This document shows, one piece after another, positions 54,681 to 63,258 of a stretch of DNA of 64,000 bases; within the stretch, counting starts at the first letter, position 1, and each line of letters opens with the position of its first letter. The notes under the pieces are model-generated. The model did no database searches. It was not told the DNA's origin and saw only the letters and a list, made by a program, of their open reading frames with translations. A program made the position numbers and the translations under genes. Source of the stretch: Subtercola boreus (GTDB lineage: Bacteria > Actinomycetota > Actinomycetes > Actinomycetales > Microbacteriaceae); assembly GCF_003399625.1 (NCBI RefSeq), contig NZ_NBXA01000023.1:124001-188000 (forward strand), in the 5' to 3' direction.

Positions 54681-55643
54681 TCAGCCTGCGGTCGTGGCGA
54701 TCAGCAGCGCATCCAGAGCCATCGACGCACCGTAGAGCACGGCGAGCACGACGTACCCCAGCACCTCCCGGCGCGTACCGATGCCGGGCTTGTGCCACCA
54801 CGCAAAGACCCGGAAGATCCAGGGGGCGACCAGCCACCCCAGCAGCTGCGTGCTCACGACATTCCCGATGAACAGGCTCAGCCAGAACGGCACCCCGCTC
54901 AGGAACGGCGTCGCTACGAGGTAGCCGAACAGAAAGACGATCGGGTAGAGCACCAACAGAACGAGCAGGTTGTCCTTGAAGATCATGAGGCGGCTGGGCC
55001 GGTCGGTGTTCCAGAAGGTGAACCCGTAGTTCGCTTTCGAGACCCGGGTGTCCGACGCGTAGGCCTCGCCCTCGGCCAGCAGCTTGCGGCGCTGCGGCGA
55101 ATCCGTCCAGGCCGCGAGGTGCTCGTCGGTGTCGAAGCTCAGGATGACCGTCCAGTCCTCCTGCACACCGGGCGTCGGGCGTTCGATCTTGTGCCCCTGG
55201 AAGCCGGGGAAGTTCGCCTCGGCCGCCGAGATCCTGCGCTGCCAGCTGAGGAACGCCGCTTCGTCGGCCGGCTCGACGCGGCTGGTGACGATGATGGATG
55301 CCGCATCCGGAGTCTTCCGTTCATCCTCGGTGACGAGGTGGATCTCCTCCTGGCCGACAAAGTGCCCCTTGATCTCGTCGAACAGGGCCGCCCGCTCGGA
55401 GCTCTGCAGCCAGCTCCGGGCCGCCTCGACGTTCACGAAGCGCTGCACGAGCACCCAGTCGGTCTGCGACGGCGGCGACGGCTCGATGACCTCGCGGCCG
55501 AGGAAACCCGGCCAGGTCGCGAGAACGTTGCCGAGCTTCCGCTGCCAGGCCCGGTAGGCGTCGTCGCTGCCCGGCAGCACACGGCGTTGGATGATCAGCG
55601 AGACCGCGGGCCCCTGAGTGGTGGTGCCCACCGTCGTCGCCAC
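54681..55643 (-). CDS. Membrane-anchored protein with two antibiotic biosynthesis monooxygenase (ABM) domains
   Basis: 320 residues. Two ferredoxin-like ABM repeats: residues 14-95 (SLIIQRRVLPGSDDAYRAWQ, PGFLGREVIEP) and 112-200 (SIIVTSRVEPADEAAFLSWQ, PGFQGHKIERP). Three hydrophobic helices follow (LLVLLVLYPIVFLFGYLV and two more), so the ABM pair is held at the membrane. Some ABM-like domains act as heme-degrading or quinol-type oxygenases, and tandem repeats often serve scaffolding. GTG 55643 is two bases after the guaD stop, so they form one operon. Enzymatic role uncertain. Confidence 0.78.
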   Translation of the reverse strand: MATTVGTTTQGPAVSLIIQRRVLPGSDDAYRAWQRKLGNVLATWPGFLGREVIEPSPPSQTDWVLVQRFVNVEAARSWLQSSERAALFDEIKGHFVGQEEIHLVTEDERKTPDAASIIVTSRVEPADEAAFLSWQRRISAAEANFPGFQGHKIERPTPGVQEDWTVILSFDTDEHLAAWTDSPQRRKLLAEGEAYASDTRVSKANYGFTFWNTDRPSRLMIFKDNLLVLLVLYPIVFLFGYLVATPFLSGVPFWLSLFIGNVVSTQLLGWLVAPWIFRVFAWWHKPGIGTRREVLGYVVLAVLYGASMALDALLIATTAG

Positions 55644-55645
55644 GC

Positions 55646-57043
55646 TCAGCCCTTCTTGTAGGCTCGCGAGCCGTACACCCAGGTCTCGTCGACAGCACGT
55701 TCGTCTCCGACGATCATGATGCCGAAGAGCATGTTCGCCGCGTCATCCATCGTCACCGGGTCGCCACCGTCGGCGATGAGCGAGGAGTGCCAGTCGGCGC
55801 CGGGAGGGCCCTGGGTCCAGTCGAGGGCGACGAAGTCCGCCTCCTTGCCGATTTCGAAGCTGCCGACCCGGTCGTCGATGTAGAGCCCTTCGGCTCCACC
55901 GAGCGTGATTGACCAGAAGGCGCGGTAGGCGCTGAGCTTGTTGCGCTCCGACTCGGCCGTCGCCATCTTCGCGGGGTCGACGCTGCCGTCGAGGATGGTG
56001 TTGTTGATCATCCCGACCTTGTAGGCACCGTCGAGCACGGCGAGCATCGAGAAGCGGTTGCCGCCGCCCATGTCGGTGCCGAACGACATGCGCACGCGCT
56101 GCTCGGGGTCAGTCGCCTTGCCGAGCCGGAACATGCCGCTGCCGAGGAAGAGGTTCGAGTGCGGGCAGAACGTGACAGAGGCATCCTTGTCGTGGATGCG
56201 CTTGAATTCGTCGTCCGAGAGCCAGACGGCGTGGCCGCCGGAGAACTTCGGGCCGACCAGGTTGTACTTCTCGTAGACCGCCAGATAGTCGTCGCATTCG
56301 GGGTGGAGTGCGAGAACGCCCCGGATCTCGTGCGGGTTCTCGCTGATGTGCGTGTTCACCCAGGTGTCGGGGTACTCCTTCTTCAGCTGCTCGCACCGCT
56401 CCATCTGCGCGGGGCTCGATCCGAAGGCGAAGCGCGGCGTGACAGCGTAGAGGTTCCGGCCCACATTGTGGTACTTCTCGATCAGCGTCCTGCTGTTCTC
56501 GTAGAAGCTGTCGGCGGTGTCGGCGAAGTAGTCGGGGGCATTCTGGTCGATGCCGGTGAGCCCGGCGATCATCCGCATCGAGCGGCGGGTGGCCTCTTCG
56601 AAGAACTCCTCGGTGCAGACCGGCGCCGTGCTCGTGAAGACCTGTGCCGTCGTGGTGCCGGAGGCCAGCAGGTTGTCGAAGAACCGGACCGCGCCGTCTT
56701 TGGCGTACGCGCGGTCGGCATAGCGCGCCTCTTCGGGGAACACCCACTTCTGCAGCCACGGCAGCAGCTGGAGGCCGAACGCGCCGAGCACCCGGGTCTG
56801 CGGAAAGTGGATGTGCCCGTCGATGAAGCCCGGAGTGATGATGCGGTGCTCGATGTGGGTCACGTCGATGTCAGCGAACTCGTCGATGATCTCGCCGTAT
56901 GCTCCGAAGGCGATGATGATGCCGTCTTCGACGACCATCAGGCCGTCGGAGAGGAACCGGGCCGACGCCTCCTCATCGCCGACATGCTTCCACGGGTCGT
57001 CGACGAAGTCGAAGAATGTGCCTCGGATGCCAGTGATACTCAC
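55646..57043 (-). CDS. guaD: Guanine deaminase
   Basis: 465 residues. Metal-dependent amidohydrolase: PGFIDGHIHFPQ with His77 and His79, NTHISEN, SGGHAVWLSDDEF, CPHSNLFLGSGMF and FGTDMGGGNRFSML, all conserved in GuaD. It converts guanine to xanthine. GTG 57043 has GAGAGG 10 bases ahead; the frame open to 57772 is not used. Downstream is the ABM membrane protein in the same unit. A cluster of TACCCC/GGGGTA elements lies upstream. Confidence 0.92.
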   Translation of the reverse strand: MSITGIRGTFFDFVDDPWKHVGDEEASARFLSDGLMVVEDGIIIAFGAYGEIIDEFADIDVTHIEHRIITPGFIDGHIHFPQTRVLGAFGLQLLPWLQKWVFPEEARYADRAYAKDGAVRFFDNLLASGTTTAQVFTSTAPVCTEEFFEEATRRSMRMIAGLTGIDQNAPDYFADTADSFYENSRTLIEKYHNVGRNLYAVTPRFAFGSSPAQMERCEQLKKEYPDTWVNTHISENPHEIRGVLALHPECDDYLAVYEKYNLVGPKFSGGHAVWLSDDEFKRIHDKDASVTFCPHSNLFLGSGMFRLGKATDPEQRVRMSFGTDMGGGNRFSMLAVLDGAYKVGMINNTILDGSVDPAKMATAESERNKLSAYRAFWSITLGGAEGLYIDDRVGSFEIGKEADFVALDWTQGPPGADWHSSLIADGGDPVTMDDAANMLFGIMIVGDERAVDETWVYGSRAYKKG

Positions 57044-57058
57044 GATGTGTCGCCTCTC

Positions 57059-57130
57059 TAGGGGGGTGCTCGGTGCGATCCTATTACCCCCGTACCCCGG
57101 ACTGGGGGCAATTGACCACATAGGGGGGTA
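57059..57130. promoter_or_regulatory. Cluster of TACCCC / TAGGGGGGT elements between guaD and gnd
   Basis: TAGGGGGGT occurs at 57059-57067 and 57121-57129, 62 bases apart (about six helical turns). Between them is ATTACCCCCGTACCCC (57083-57098). The elements are repeated on both strands and lie upstream of both divergent genes, as expected for a shared regulator. They recall the TACC-type heptamers bound by NarL/LuxR response regulators, by similarity only. Confidence 0.5.
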
Positions 57131-57199
57131 GTCATCCCCCACCGGGGCCTTCGGGGTGAAAGCACTACGCTTGAAAGGGCACTTATCTGGAGGAAGAAC

Positions 57200-58657
57200 A
57201 TGGCTGGAACAAGCGAAGCGACTGCGAACATCGGTGTTGTCGGGCTTGCTGTGATGGGATCGAATCTCGCACGCAACCTCGCGAGCCGCGAAGGCAACAC
57301 GGTGGCCGTCTACAACCGCTCGGTGGAGCGAACGAACCTGCTCATCGACGAACATCCAGAGGCCGGCTTCGTCGCCAGCGAGAAGATCGAGGACTTCGTC
57401 GCCTCCCTCACGAAGCCGCGCACGGCCATCATCATGGTGCAGGCCGGGAAGGGCACCGATGCGGTCATCTCCCAGCTCGCCGAACTGTTCGAACCGGGCG
57501 ACATCATCGTCGACGGCGGCAACTCTCTCTTCACCGACACCATCCGCCGCGAGGAGGCGATCACGCCGACCGGTATCCACTTCGTCGGCACCGGCATCTC
57601 GGGCGGCGAGGAGGGCGCGCTGAAGGGCCCCTCGATCATGCCCGGCGGGTCGGATGAGTCGTGGAAGACCCTCGGCCCCATCCTGAAGTCGATCGCCGCC
57701 ATCGCCGAGGGCGAGCCCTGCGTGACCCACGTGGGCACGGGCGGCGCCGGCCACTTCGTCAAGATGATCCACAACGGCATCGAGTACGCCGACATGCAGC
57801 TGATCGCCGAGTCGTACGACCTGCTCACGAAGGTCGGCGGCCTGAGCCCGCGCGCTGCGGCCGACGTCTTCACCGAGTGGAACTCGGGCGACCTGGAGTC
57901 GTACCTGATCGAGATCACGGCCGAGGTTCTCAAGCAGGTCGACGCCTCGACCGGCAAGCCGTTCGTCGACATCGTGCTCGACCAGGCCGGGTCGAAGGGC
58001 ACCGGCGTCTGGACCGTGCAGAACGCGCTCGACCTGGGCGTGCCCGTGGGCGGCATCGCCGAGGCCGTCTTCGCGCGGGCCGTGTCATCGCACCCCGAGC
58101 AGCGGGAAGCCGCGCAGGCCGTCATCACGTCTCGCCCCTCCCCCGTGTCGGTCGGCGACTCGTTCAGCGACGACGTCAACGCCGCGCTCTACGCCTCGAA
58201 GGTCGTCGCGTACGCGCAGGGCTTCGACGCCATCATCGCCGGGGCCGAGAAGTACGGCTGGGACATCAACAAGGGCAACATCGCGAAGATCTGGCGGGGC
58301 GGCTGCATCATCCGGGCCCAGTTCCTGAACCGAATCGTCGAGGCGTACGACAAGAACCCGGGCCTGAAGACGCTGCTCGCCGACCCGTACTTCGCCTCGG
58401 CGGTTGCCAACGGTGAGGCCGCATGGCGCCGGATCGTGTCGACTGCGGCGCTCTCGGGCATCCCGGTTCCCGGCTTCAGCTCGGCGCTCAGCTACTACGA
58501 CTCGCTCGCGTCGAAGCGTCTGCCGGCCTCGCTCGTGCAGGCGCAGCGCGACTTCTTCGGAGCGCACACCTACAAGCGCGTCGACAAGGAGGGTACGTTC
58601 CACACCCTCTGGTCGGGCGACCGCACCGAGATCGAGACCGAGGGCAGCTCGCACTAG
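57200..58657 (+). CDS. gnd: 6-phosphogluconate dehydrogenase, NADP+-dependent, decarboxylating
   Basis: 485 residues, full length. The Rossmann motif is IGVVGLAVMGSNLARNLA, with IVDGGNSLFTDT, FVGTGISGGEEGALKGPSIMPGG (substrate loop and the family signature), VGTGGAGHFVKMIHNGIEYADMQLIAE (catalytic Lys) and the C-terminal LASKRLPASLVQAQRDFFGAH. It converts 6-phosphogluconate to ribulose 5-phosphate with NADPH. GGAGG is seven bases before ATG. It ends at a strong terminator. Confidence 0.97.
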   Translation: MAGTSEATANIGVVGLAVMGSNLARNLASREGNTVAVYNRSVERTNLLIDEHPEAGFVASEKIEDFVASLTKPRTAIIMVQAGKGTDAVISQLAELFEPGDIIVDGGNSLFTDTIRREEAITPTGIHFVGTGISGGEEGALKGPSIMPGGSDESWKTLGPILKSIAAIAEGEPCVTHVGTGGAGHFVKMIHNGIEYADMQLIAESYDLLTKVGGLSPRAAADVFTEWNSGDLESYLIEITAEVLKQVDASTGKPFVDIVLDQAGSKGTGVWTVQNALDLGVPVGGIAEAVFARAVSSHPEQREAAQAVITSRPSPVSVGDSFSDDVNAALYASKVVAYAQGFDAIIAGAEKYGWDINKGNIAKIWRGGCIIRAQFLNRIVEAYDKNPGLKTLLADPYFASAVANGEAAWRRIVSTAALSGIPVPGFSSALSYYDSLASKRLPASLVQAQRDFFGAHTYKRVDKEGTFHTLWSGDRTEIETEGSSH

Positions 58658-58676
58658 CCGCGAAGCGCCGTCGTAG

Positions 58677-58735
58677 AAGAGGATGACGCACACGTTGAGG
58701 CTCACCCAGCCGTAGCGCGTGCGTCATCCTCTTTT
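58677..58735 (+). terminator. Terminator of gnd
   Basis: 15-bp perfect stem: 58677-58691 pairs with 58719-58733, around a 27-base loop, followed by TTTT overlapping the stem end. 20 bases after the gnd stop. The arm sequence GGATGACGCAC and its complement are unusually long for this window. Confidence 0.75.
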
Positions 58736-58743
58736 ACGTCGCC

Positions 58744-58813
58744 GGTCGCCGACCCGCAGAGTCGTTCGCGGGTCGCCGACCCGCAGGGTCGTTGGCCGGT
58801 CGCCGACCCGCAG
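58744..58813 (+). repeat. Three 27-bp tandem repeats with a palindromic core
   Basis: GGTCGCCGACCCGCAG starts at 58744, 58771 and 58798, a 27-base period. Copies 2 and 3 are preceded by CGG or CCG, giving the palindrome CGGGTCG-C-CGACCCG in copy 2. This is intergenic DNA between gnd and an SDR gene; no coding support. It resembles a REP-like unit. Confidence 0.8.
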
Positions 58814-58905
58814 GGCCCGCGGAGCCCGGGGAGCCCGCGACCGAATTGTTGCAGGACCGTTGGCAGAACCGGCCGGAAGTCCGAGTGGCTGTCAGCGGAT
58901 GGGCG

Positions 58906-58911
58906 GATAAT
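58906..58911 (+). promoter_or_regulatory. -10 element for leaderless SDR gene
   Basis: GATAAT, 5 of 6 consensus bases, with only 6 bases before ATG 58918 and no ribosome site. Confidence 0.5.
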
Positions 58912-58917
58912 TTGTGC

Positions 58918-59787
58918 ATGGCCCCTGAGTCCCCCCGCCCCGCCTCCGCCCGCCCCGTCGCCCTGGTCACCGGTACGTCCACCGGGATCGGGCTGGCGAC
59001 CGCCGTGTCCGCCGCCCTGGCCGGCTGGCACGTGGTCGCCACGGTTCGCCGCGCCGGCAGCGACGTCGACCTGCTCACGGCCGCCGAGGTCGCGGGGGTC
59101 TCCTCTCACGTCGAGGTGCGGATGCTCGACATCACCGACCCGCAGGCCGCCGCCGCACTCGTCGACGACGTCGCGGCAACCCACGGGCGTCTCGATGCCG
59201 TGGTGAACAACGCCGGGTCCGGCCACGTGGGCACGCTGGAGCTCGACTCCCTCGACGAGGCGCGCCGGGTGATGGAGGTCAACTACTTCGGCGTGCTGAA
59301 CGTCACGAGACCTGCGATGCCGCACCTCCGCGCATCCGGCGGCCGCCTCGTCACCGTCACGAGCGTGGGCGGAATCGTCGGCCAGCCGTTCAACGAGAGC
59401 TACTGCGCGGCGAAGTTCGCGGTGGAGGGCATGATGGAGAGCCTCCATCCGGTGGCAGCGGCTGTCGGGGTGCGCGTCACCGTGGTCGAGCCGGGTGCTG
59501 TGGCCACCGAGTTCGTGGCGGGCGTCGGGCCGAGCATCCAGAACCTGCTGGGCGACGCGGGCGCGTATCGGGAGCCGTTCGAGAGGTACATCGAACGCAC
59601 CCGGGGCGCCTTCGATGCCGCCCAGAGCCCGCAGGGCGTCGCCGACGTCATCGTGGGCGTGCTGCTCGACGAGCACCCGCCGTTCCGGGTGCAGACCTCC
59701 GACAGCGCGACCGGTTTCGTCGGTCTGAAGCTCCGTGATCTCGACGGCGGCGCCGTCACCTCGGCGACTGCAGGATGGATCGCGTGA
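58918..59787 (+). CDS. Short-chain dehydrogenase/reductase (SDR)
   Basis: 289 residues. Cofactor motif VTGTSTGIGLATA, NNAGSGHVG, catalytic Ser in VTSVGG and YCAAK (Tyr-x3-Lys). HHV-type second strand VATVRR suggests NADP preference. ATG 58918 is chosen; the frame from 58792 runs into tandem repeats. It overlaps the next gene by 13 bases. Substrate unknown. Confidence 0.85.
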   Translation: MAPESPRPASARPVALVTGTSTGIGLATAVSAALAGWHVVATVRRAGSDVDLLTAAEVAGVSSHVEVRMLDITDPQAAAALVDDVAATHGRLDAVVNNAGSGHVGTLELDSLDEARRVMEVNYFGVLNVTRPAMPHLRASGGRLVTVTSVGGIVGQPFNESYCAAKFAVEGMMESLHPVAAAVGVRVTVVEPGAVATEFVAGVGPSIQNLLGDAGAYREPFERYIERTRGAFDAAQSPQGVADVIVGVLLDEHPPFRVQTSDSATGFVGLKLRDLDGGAVTSATAGWIA

Positions 59788-60176
59788 CCGACTACGACGA
59801 CGAACCCGAACTCGCGGGCTACGAACCGCACGGAGACAGGCCGCTTCGGAGCGCCCGGCGGCTCCACGTGATGCGCGCCGTCGTCGTGCTCGGCATCGTC
59901 GCCCTCGTGCTGCCGGGCATCCTCACGACCTACAGCCTCGCGAAAGCCACCGCAGGCGCGGCCTGCGCGGCCAACGTCAGCTACCGCGTGCCGAGCGCCA
60001 CGGGCTCCGCGGTGAGGTTCGAAATCTTCAGCGCTGTCGGCGCGGGGTGGGTCTGCTACTCGGTGGGCGCCTATGGCGGAGACCGCAAACCGGTCGCAGC
60101 ACTCGGCCTGATCCCCTCGTACCCGACGCAGGCCGAACTGCGCCAGCTCAGCCCGCAGGACTCGCTGAACCCGTAG
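59775..60176 (+). CDS. Small membrane protein, unknown function
   Basis: 133 residues. One membrane helix at about 36-56 (VVVLGIVALVLPGILTTYSL) and an extracytoplasmic domain with two cysteines (CAANVSYR and GWVCYS) likely bridged. It overlaps the SDR gene by 13 bases, so translation is probably coupled. Not recognised. Confidence 0.7.
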   Translation: MDRVTDYDDEPELAGYEPHGDRPLRSARRLHVMRAVVVLGIVALVLPGILTTYSLAKATAGAACAANVSYRVPSATGSAVRFEIFSAVGAGWVCYSVGAYGGDRKPVAALGLIPSYPTQAELRQLSPQDSLNP

Positions 60177-60181
60177 GGGTA

Positions 60182-60208
60182 CCGCCTGGGGGTCAGAGGC
60201 CCAGGCGG
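60182..60208. terminator. Bidirectional hairpin between the small membrane gene and mycoredoxin
   Basis: 9-bp perfect stem: 60182-60190 with 60200-60208, loop 9 bases. Follows the + strand gene by 5 bases; the right arm covers the last codons of the converging mycoredoxin gene. Confidence 0.65.
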
Positions 60209-60462
60209 CTCTTCACTTCGATGACCGACGGGTTGGTGGCGCTTGTTCCGTCGGGGAACAGCACGGTCGGAACCGTCTGGTTTCCGCCGTTCAGGGCCTC
60301 CACCAGCTCGGCCGTACCCTCGACCTCCTCGATGTTGACCTCGGTGTAGCCGATGCCGTCTTTGTCGAGCTGCTTCTTGAGGCGGTTGCAGTAGCCGCAC
60401 CACGAGGTGCTGAACATCGTGATGGTCTCTGCGGCAGGAAGAAAGTCGGTTGCAGTTGTCAT
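60193..60462 (-). CDS. mrx1: Mycoredoxin / glutaredoxin-like protein
   Basis: 89 residues: TMFSTSWCGYCNRLKKQL with redox site Cys22-Gly-Tyr-Cys25, EEVEGTAELVE, then cis-Pro in TVPTVLF and a closing NPSVIEVKSRLG. CGYC and length fit actinobacterial mycoredoxin, which reduces mycothiol-mixed disulfides. Family assignment is good; symbol given by homology. Confidence 0.9.
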   Translation of the reverse strand: MTTATDFLPAAETITMFSTSWCGYCNRLKKQLDKDGIGYTEVNIEEVEGTAELVEALNGGNQTVPTVLFPDGTSATNPSVIEVKSRLGL

Positions 60463-60523
60463 GCTTTCTTCAACCAGCCGCCTGCGAGGTTTATTTCACG
60501 CCCCGCGCCTCACGCACGGCAAC

Positions 60524-61501
60524 TCACGCGTCGCCGTCGAACATCGACGTGACAGAACCGTCGTCGAACACCTCGTGGATCGCGCGAGCGAGCAGCGGTG
60601 CGATCGGCAGCACGGTGAGCGACGGGAACCGCTTCTCCTCCGGGATCGGCAGGGTGTCGGTCACCACCACGGAGTCGATGAAGTCCGACTGCAGGATCTC
60701 GTAGGCCGGATCGGAGAACACCGCGTGCGTGGCCGCCACGATGACACCCTTCGCGCCGGCGTTCTTCAGGGCCTCGGAGGCCGCGACGATGGTTCGACCG
60801 GTGTCGATCAGGTCGTCGACCAGCAGGCACCATCGACCGCTCACATCGCCCACGATCTCGTGTACGGAGACCTGGTTCGGCACCAGCGGATCACGGCGCT
60901 TGTGGATGATCGCCAGAGGTGTTCCGAGCTTGTCGCTCCACACGTCGGCGACCCGCACGCGCCCCATGTCGGGCGACACGACCGTGAGCTGGTCGAGGTC
61001 GAAGGTCTTACGAACGTGCTCCATCAGCACCGGCATCGCGAACAGGTGGTCGACGGGACCATCGAAGAAGCCCTGGATCTGTGGCGCATGCAGGTCGACC
61101 GACATGATGCGGTCGGCGCCGGCGGCCTTGAACAGGTCGGCGACCAGGCGTGCCGAGATGGGCTCGCGGCCGCGGTGCTTCTTGTCCTGGCGGGCGTAGG
61201 GGTAGAACGGGGCGACCACGGTGATGCGCTTCGCCGAGGCACGCTTCAGAGCGTCGACCATGACGAGCTGTTCCATCAGCCACTCGTTGATCGGCGTCGA
61301 GTGCGACTGGATGACGAACACGTCGCTGCCGCGCACGCTGCCGTTGAAGCGCACATAGAGCTCACCGTTGGCGAACGTGTGTGCGGTGGTGCTGATCAGT
61401 CCGGTGTCGAGCTCGGCCGCGATGGCCTCAGCGAGCTCAGGATGCGCCCTCCCCGAAGCGAGAACGAGGTGCTTTTCACCCTTGGACGTGATCTCGGACA
61501 C
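60524..61501 (-). CDS. prs: Ribose-phosphate pyrophosphokinase
   Basis: 325 residues. PRPP synthase: FANGELYVRFNGSVRG, FVIQSHSTPINEWLMEQLVMVDAL, PFYPYARQDKKHRGREPISARLVADL (ATP loop), VDLHAPQIQGFFDGPVDHLFAMP (ribose 5-phosphate/Mg signature) and LVDDLIDTGRTI (PRPP loop). It ends 61 bases before the mycoredoxin gene and starts one base after glmU, so glmU-prs is one unit. Confidence 0.96.
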   Translation of the reverse strand: MSEITSKGEKHLVLASGRAHPELAEAIAAELDTGLISTTAHTFANGELYVRFNGSVRGSDVFVIQSHSTPINEWLMEQLVMVDALKRASAKRITVVAPFYPYARQDKKHRGREPISARLVADLFKAAGADRIMSVDLHAPQIQGFFDGPVDHLFAMPVLMEHVRKTFDLDQLTVVSPDMGRVRVADVWSDKLGTPLAIIHKRRDPLVPNQVSVHEIVGDVSGRWCLLVDDLIDTGRTIVAASEALKNAGAKGVIVAATHAVFSDPAYEILQSDFIDSVVVTDTLPIPEEKRFPSLTVLPIAPLLARAIHEVFDDGSVTSMFDGDA

Positions 61502-63040
61502 TTATTCTCCTGAATCCGGAGCGACGGGCTCCGCTGTTGTTGAATTGTCTGCTGATGAGTTGTCGGCTGTCGCATTGTCGGCTGTCGCCGCTTCTGCTCG
61601 CTTCGCAGCCAGGTCGGCGGCCGATCCCTCGCGGTGCGAGGCGACCCATCCTTCGAGATTGCGCTGCGGTGCGACGTTCATGGCCAGCGACCCGGGCGGA
61701 ACGTTCTTTCGCACCACTGTTCCGGCTCCGCTGTACGCTCCGTCTCCGATTGTAACGGGGGCGACGAACACGTTGTGCGAACCCGTGCGCACGTGGGAAC
61801 CGACCTCGGTGTGGTTCTTGACGACGCCGTCGTAGTTCGCGAAGATCGTGGCCGCACCGATGTTCGACTGCTCGCCGATGTGCGCATCCCCGACGTACGA
61901 GAGATGCGGAACCTTGCTGCCCGCGCCGATCGTTGCGTTCTTCGTCTCGACGAAGGTACCGATCTTGCCGCCGGCACCCAGAACGGTGTTCGGCCGCAGG
62001 TAGGAGAAGGGGCCGACAGTGGCGCCCGCACCGATGACGGCGAGTTCGGCATCCGTTCGCTTCACGATCGCACCCTGCCCGATCTCGCAGTCGACAAGCG
62101 TCGTGTCGGGCCCCACGACGGCCCCGCGGGCGATGACGGTCGCACCGCGGATCTGCGTTCCGGGCAGCACCGTCACGTCGGGCTCGAGCGTGGCCTTGAG
62201 GTCGATCCAGGTGGTCAGGGGATCCTGCACCGTCACGCCGGCCAGCTGCCAGCCCCGGATGATCAGGGCATTCATCTTGGCGGCCGCTTCGCTGAGCTGC
62301 GCGCGGTCGTTGATGCCGGCCACGAGCCACGAGTCGGCGACGGGCAGCGCGGTCACCTCGGACCCGGCCCGTCGGAGCAGCTCGATCACGTCGGTGAGGT
62401 ACTTCTCGCCCTGCGCATTGTGCGTGCTGAGCTGCGGCAGCAGGTCGCGGAGTTCGCTCGCGCCGAACATGTAGACACCCGCGTTGATCTCGGCGATGGC
62501 GAGCTCGCTGTCGGTGGCATCGCGGTGTTCGACGATGCGGTCGACCCGGCCCGCGCTGCCGTCGGCACGGGAATCGTCGTCGTCGGCGTGGCGGATGATC
62601 CGGCCGTAACCCGACGGATCGGGCAGGTAGGCGGAGAGCAGTGTCGCAGCTGCGCGCGAGCGGCGGTGCTCGTCGACCAGACCCGCGAGCGTCTGAACGT
62701 CGAGCATCGGGGTGTCGCCGTTCATCACCAGCACGTCTCCGTCGAAGTCGGCGGGGAGGGCATCCACCGCCTGCTCGACAGCGCGGCCGGTACCGGGCGT
62801 CTCGTCTTGGTCGACGACGAGGCCGTCGGGGAGCTGATCGGTGATGACATCGACGAGCAGGTCGCGTTCGTGGCGCACCACGGCCACCGTGTAGGCAGCG
62901 TCGAGCTCCCGGGCCGTGGCCAGCACATGGCTGACGATCGGGATGCCCGCGAGGTGGTGCAGGAGCTTCGGGGTCTTTGACCGCATCCGCGTTCCCTGGC
63001 CTGCGGCGAGGATGATGATCGCGAGTCGTGAGTCGGTCAT
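61502..63040 (-). CDS. glmU: Bifunctional GlmU: UDP-GlcNAc pyrophosphorylase / GlcN-1-P acetyltransferase
   Basis: 512 residues. N-terminal uridylyltransferase: IILAAGQGTRMRSKTPKLLHHLAGIP, then MNGDTPML. The C-terminal left-handed beta helix (hexapeptide repeats from about 255) has GPFSYLRPNTVLG, KIGTFVETKNATIG and YVGDAHIG. The tail of 40 residues is Ala/Asn-rich with tandem ADNS-type units. It makes UDP-N-acetylglucosamine for peptidoglycan. Confidence 0.96.
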   Translation of the reverse strand: MTDSRLAIIILAAGQGTRMRSKTPKLLHHLAGIPIVSHVLATARELDAAYTVAVVRHERDLLVDVITDQLPDGLVVDQDETPGTGRAVEQAVDALPADFDGDVLVMNGDTPMLDVQTLAGLVDEHRRSRAAATLLSAYLPDPSGYGRIIRHADDDDSRADGSAGRVDRIVEHRDATDSELAIAEINAGVYMFGASELRDLLPQLSTHNAQGEKYLTDVIELLRRAGSEVTALPVADSWLVAGINDRAQLSEAAAKMNALIIRGWQLAGVTVQDPLTTWIDLKATLEPDVTVLPGTQIRGATVIARGAVVGPDTTLVDCEIGQGAIVKRTDAELAVIGAGATVGPFSYLRPNTVLGAGGKIGTFVETKNATIGAGSKVPHLSYVGDAHIGEQSNIGAATIFANYDGVVKNHTEVGSHVRTGSHNVFVAPVTIGDGAYSGAGTVVRKNVPPGSLAMNVAPQRNLEGWVASHREGSAADLAAKRAEAATADNATADNSSADNSTTAEPVAPDSGE

Positions 63041-63082
63041 TGTCCTCTTTCGTTCCGGGCGTCGGAGGTTCTGCGCCGGGCG

Positions 63083-63154
63083 CTCCGCCTCCAGGATTCG
63101 AACCTAGTCCTAACAGCTCCAAAGGCTGTCGTGCTGCCGTTACACCAAGGCGGA
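63083..63154 (-). tRNA. tRNA-Gln(UUG)
   Basis: Minus-strand cloverleaf: acceptor TCCGCCT/AGGCGGA, discriminator G, anticodon stem ACAGC/GCTGT with loop CTTTGGA (anticodon UUG) and T-loop TTCGAAT. CCA not encoded. Located upstream of glmU. Confidence 0.9.
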
Positions 63155-63246
63155 ATGCCCGAGACTGACGCCTCGTGCAGTGCACAAGTCTGCCAGATCG
63201 AGCGCCCGCACGTGACGACCCCGACCAGATCCGGGCGGTTTCGGGC

Positions 63247-63252
63247 GATAAT
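63247..63252 (+). promoter_or_regulatory. -10 element for MarR gene
   Basis: GATAAT, six bases before ATG 63259. GAAAGG between them could also serve as a weak ribosome site with another promoter, so the leaderless reading is less certain here. Confidence 0.4.
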
Positions 63253-63258
63253 GAAAGG

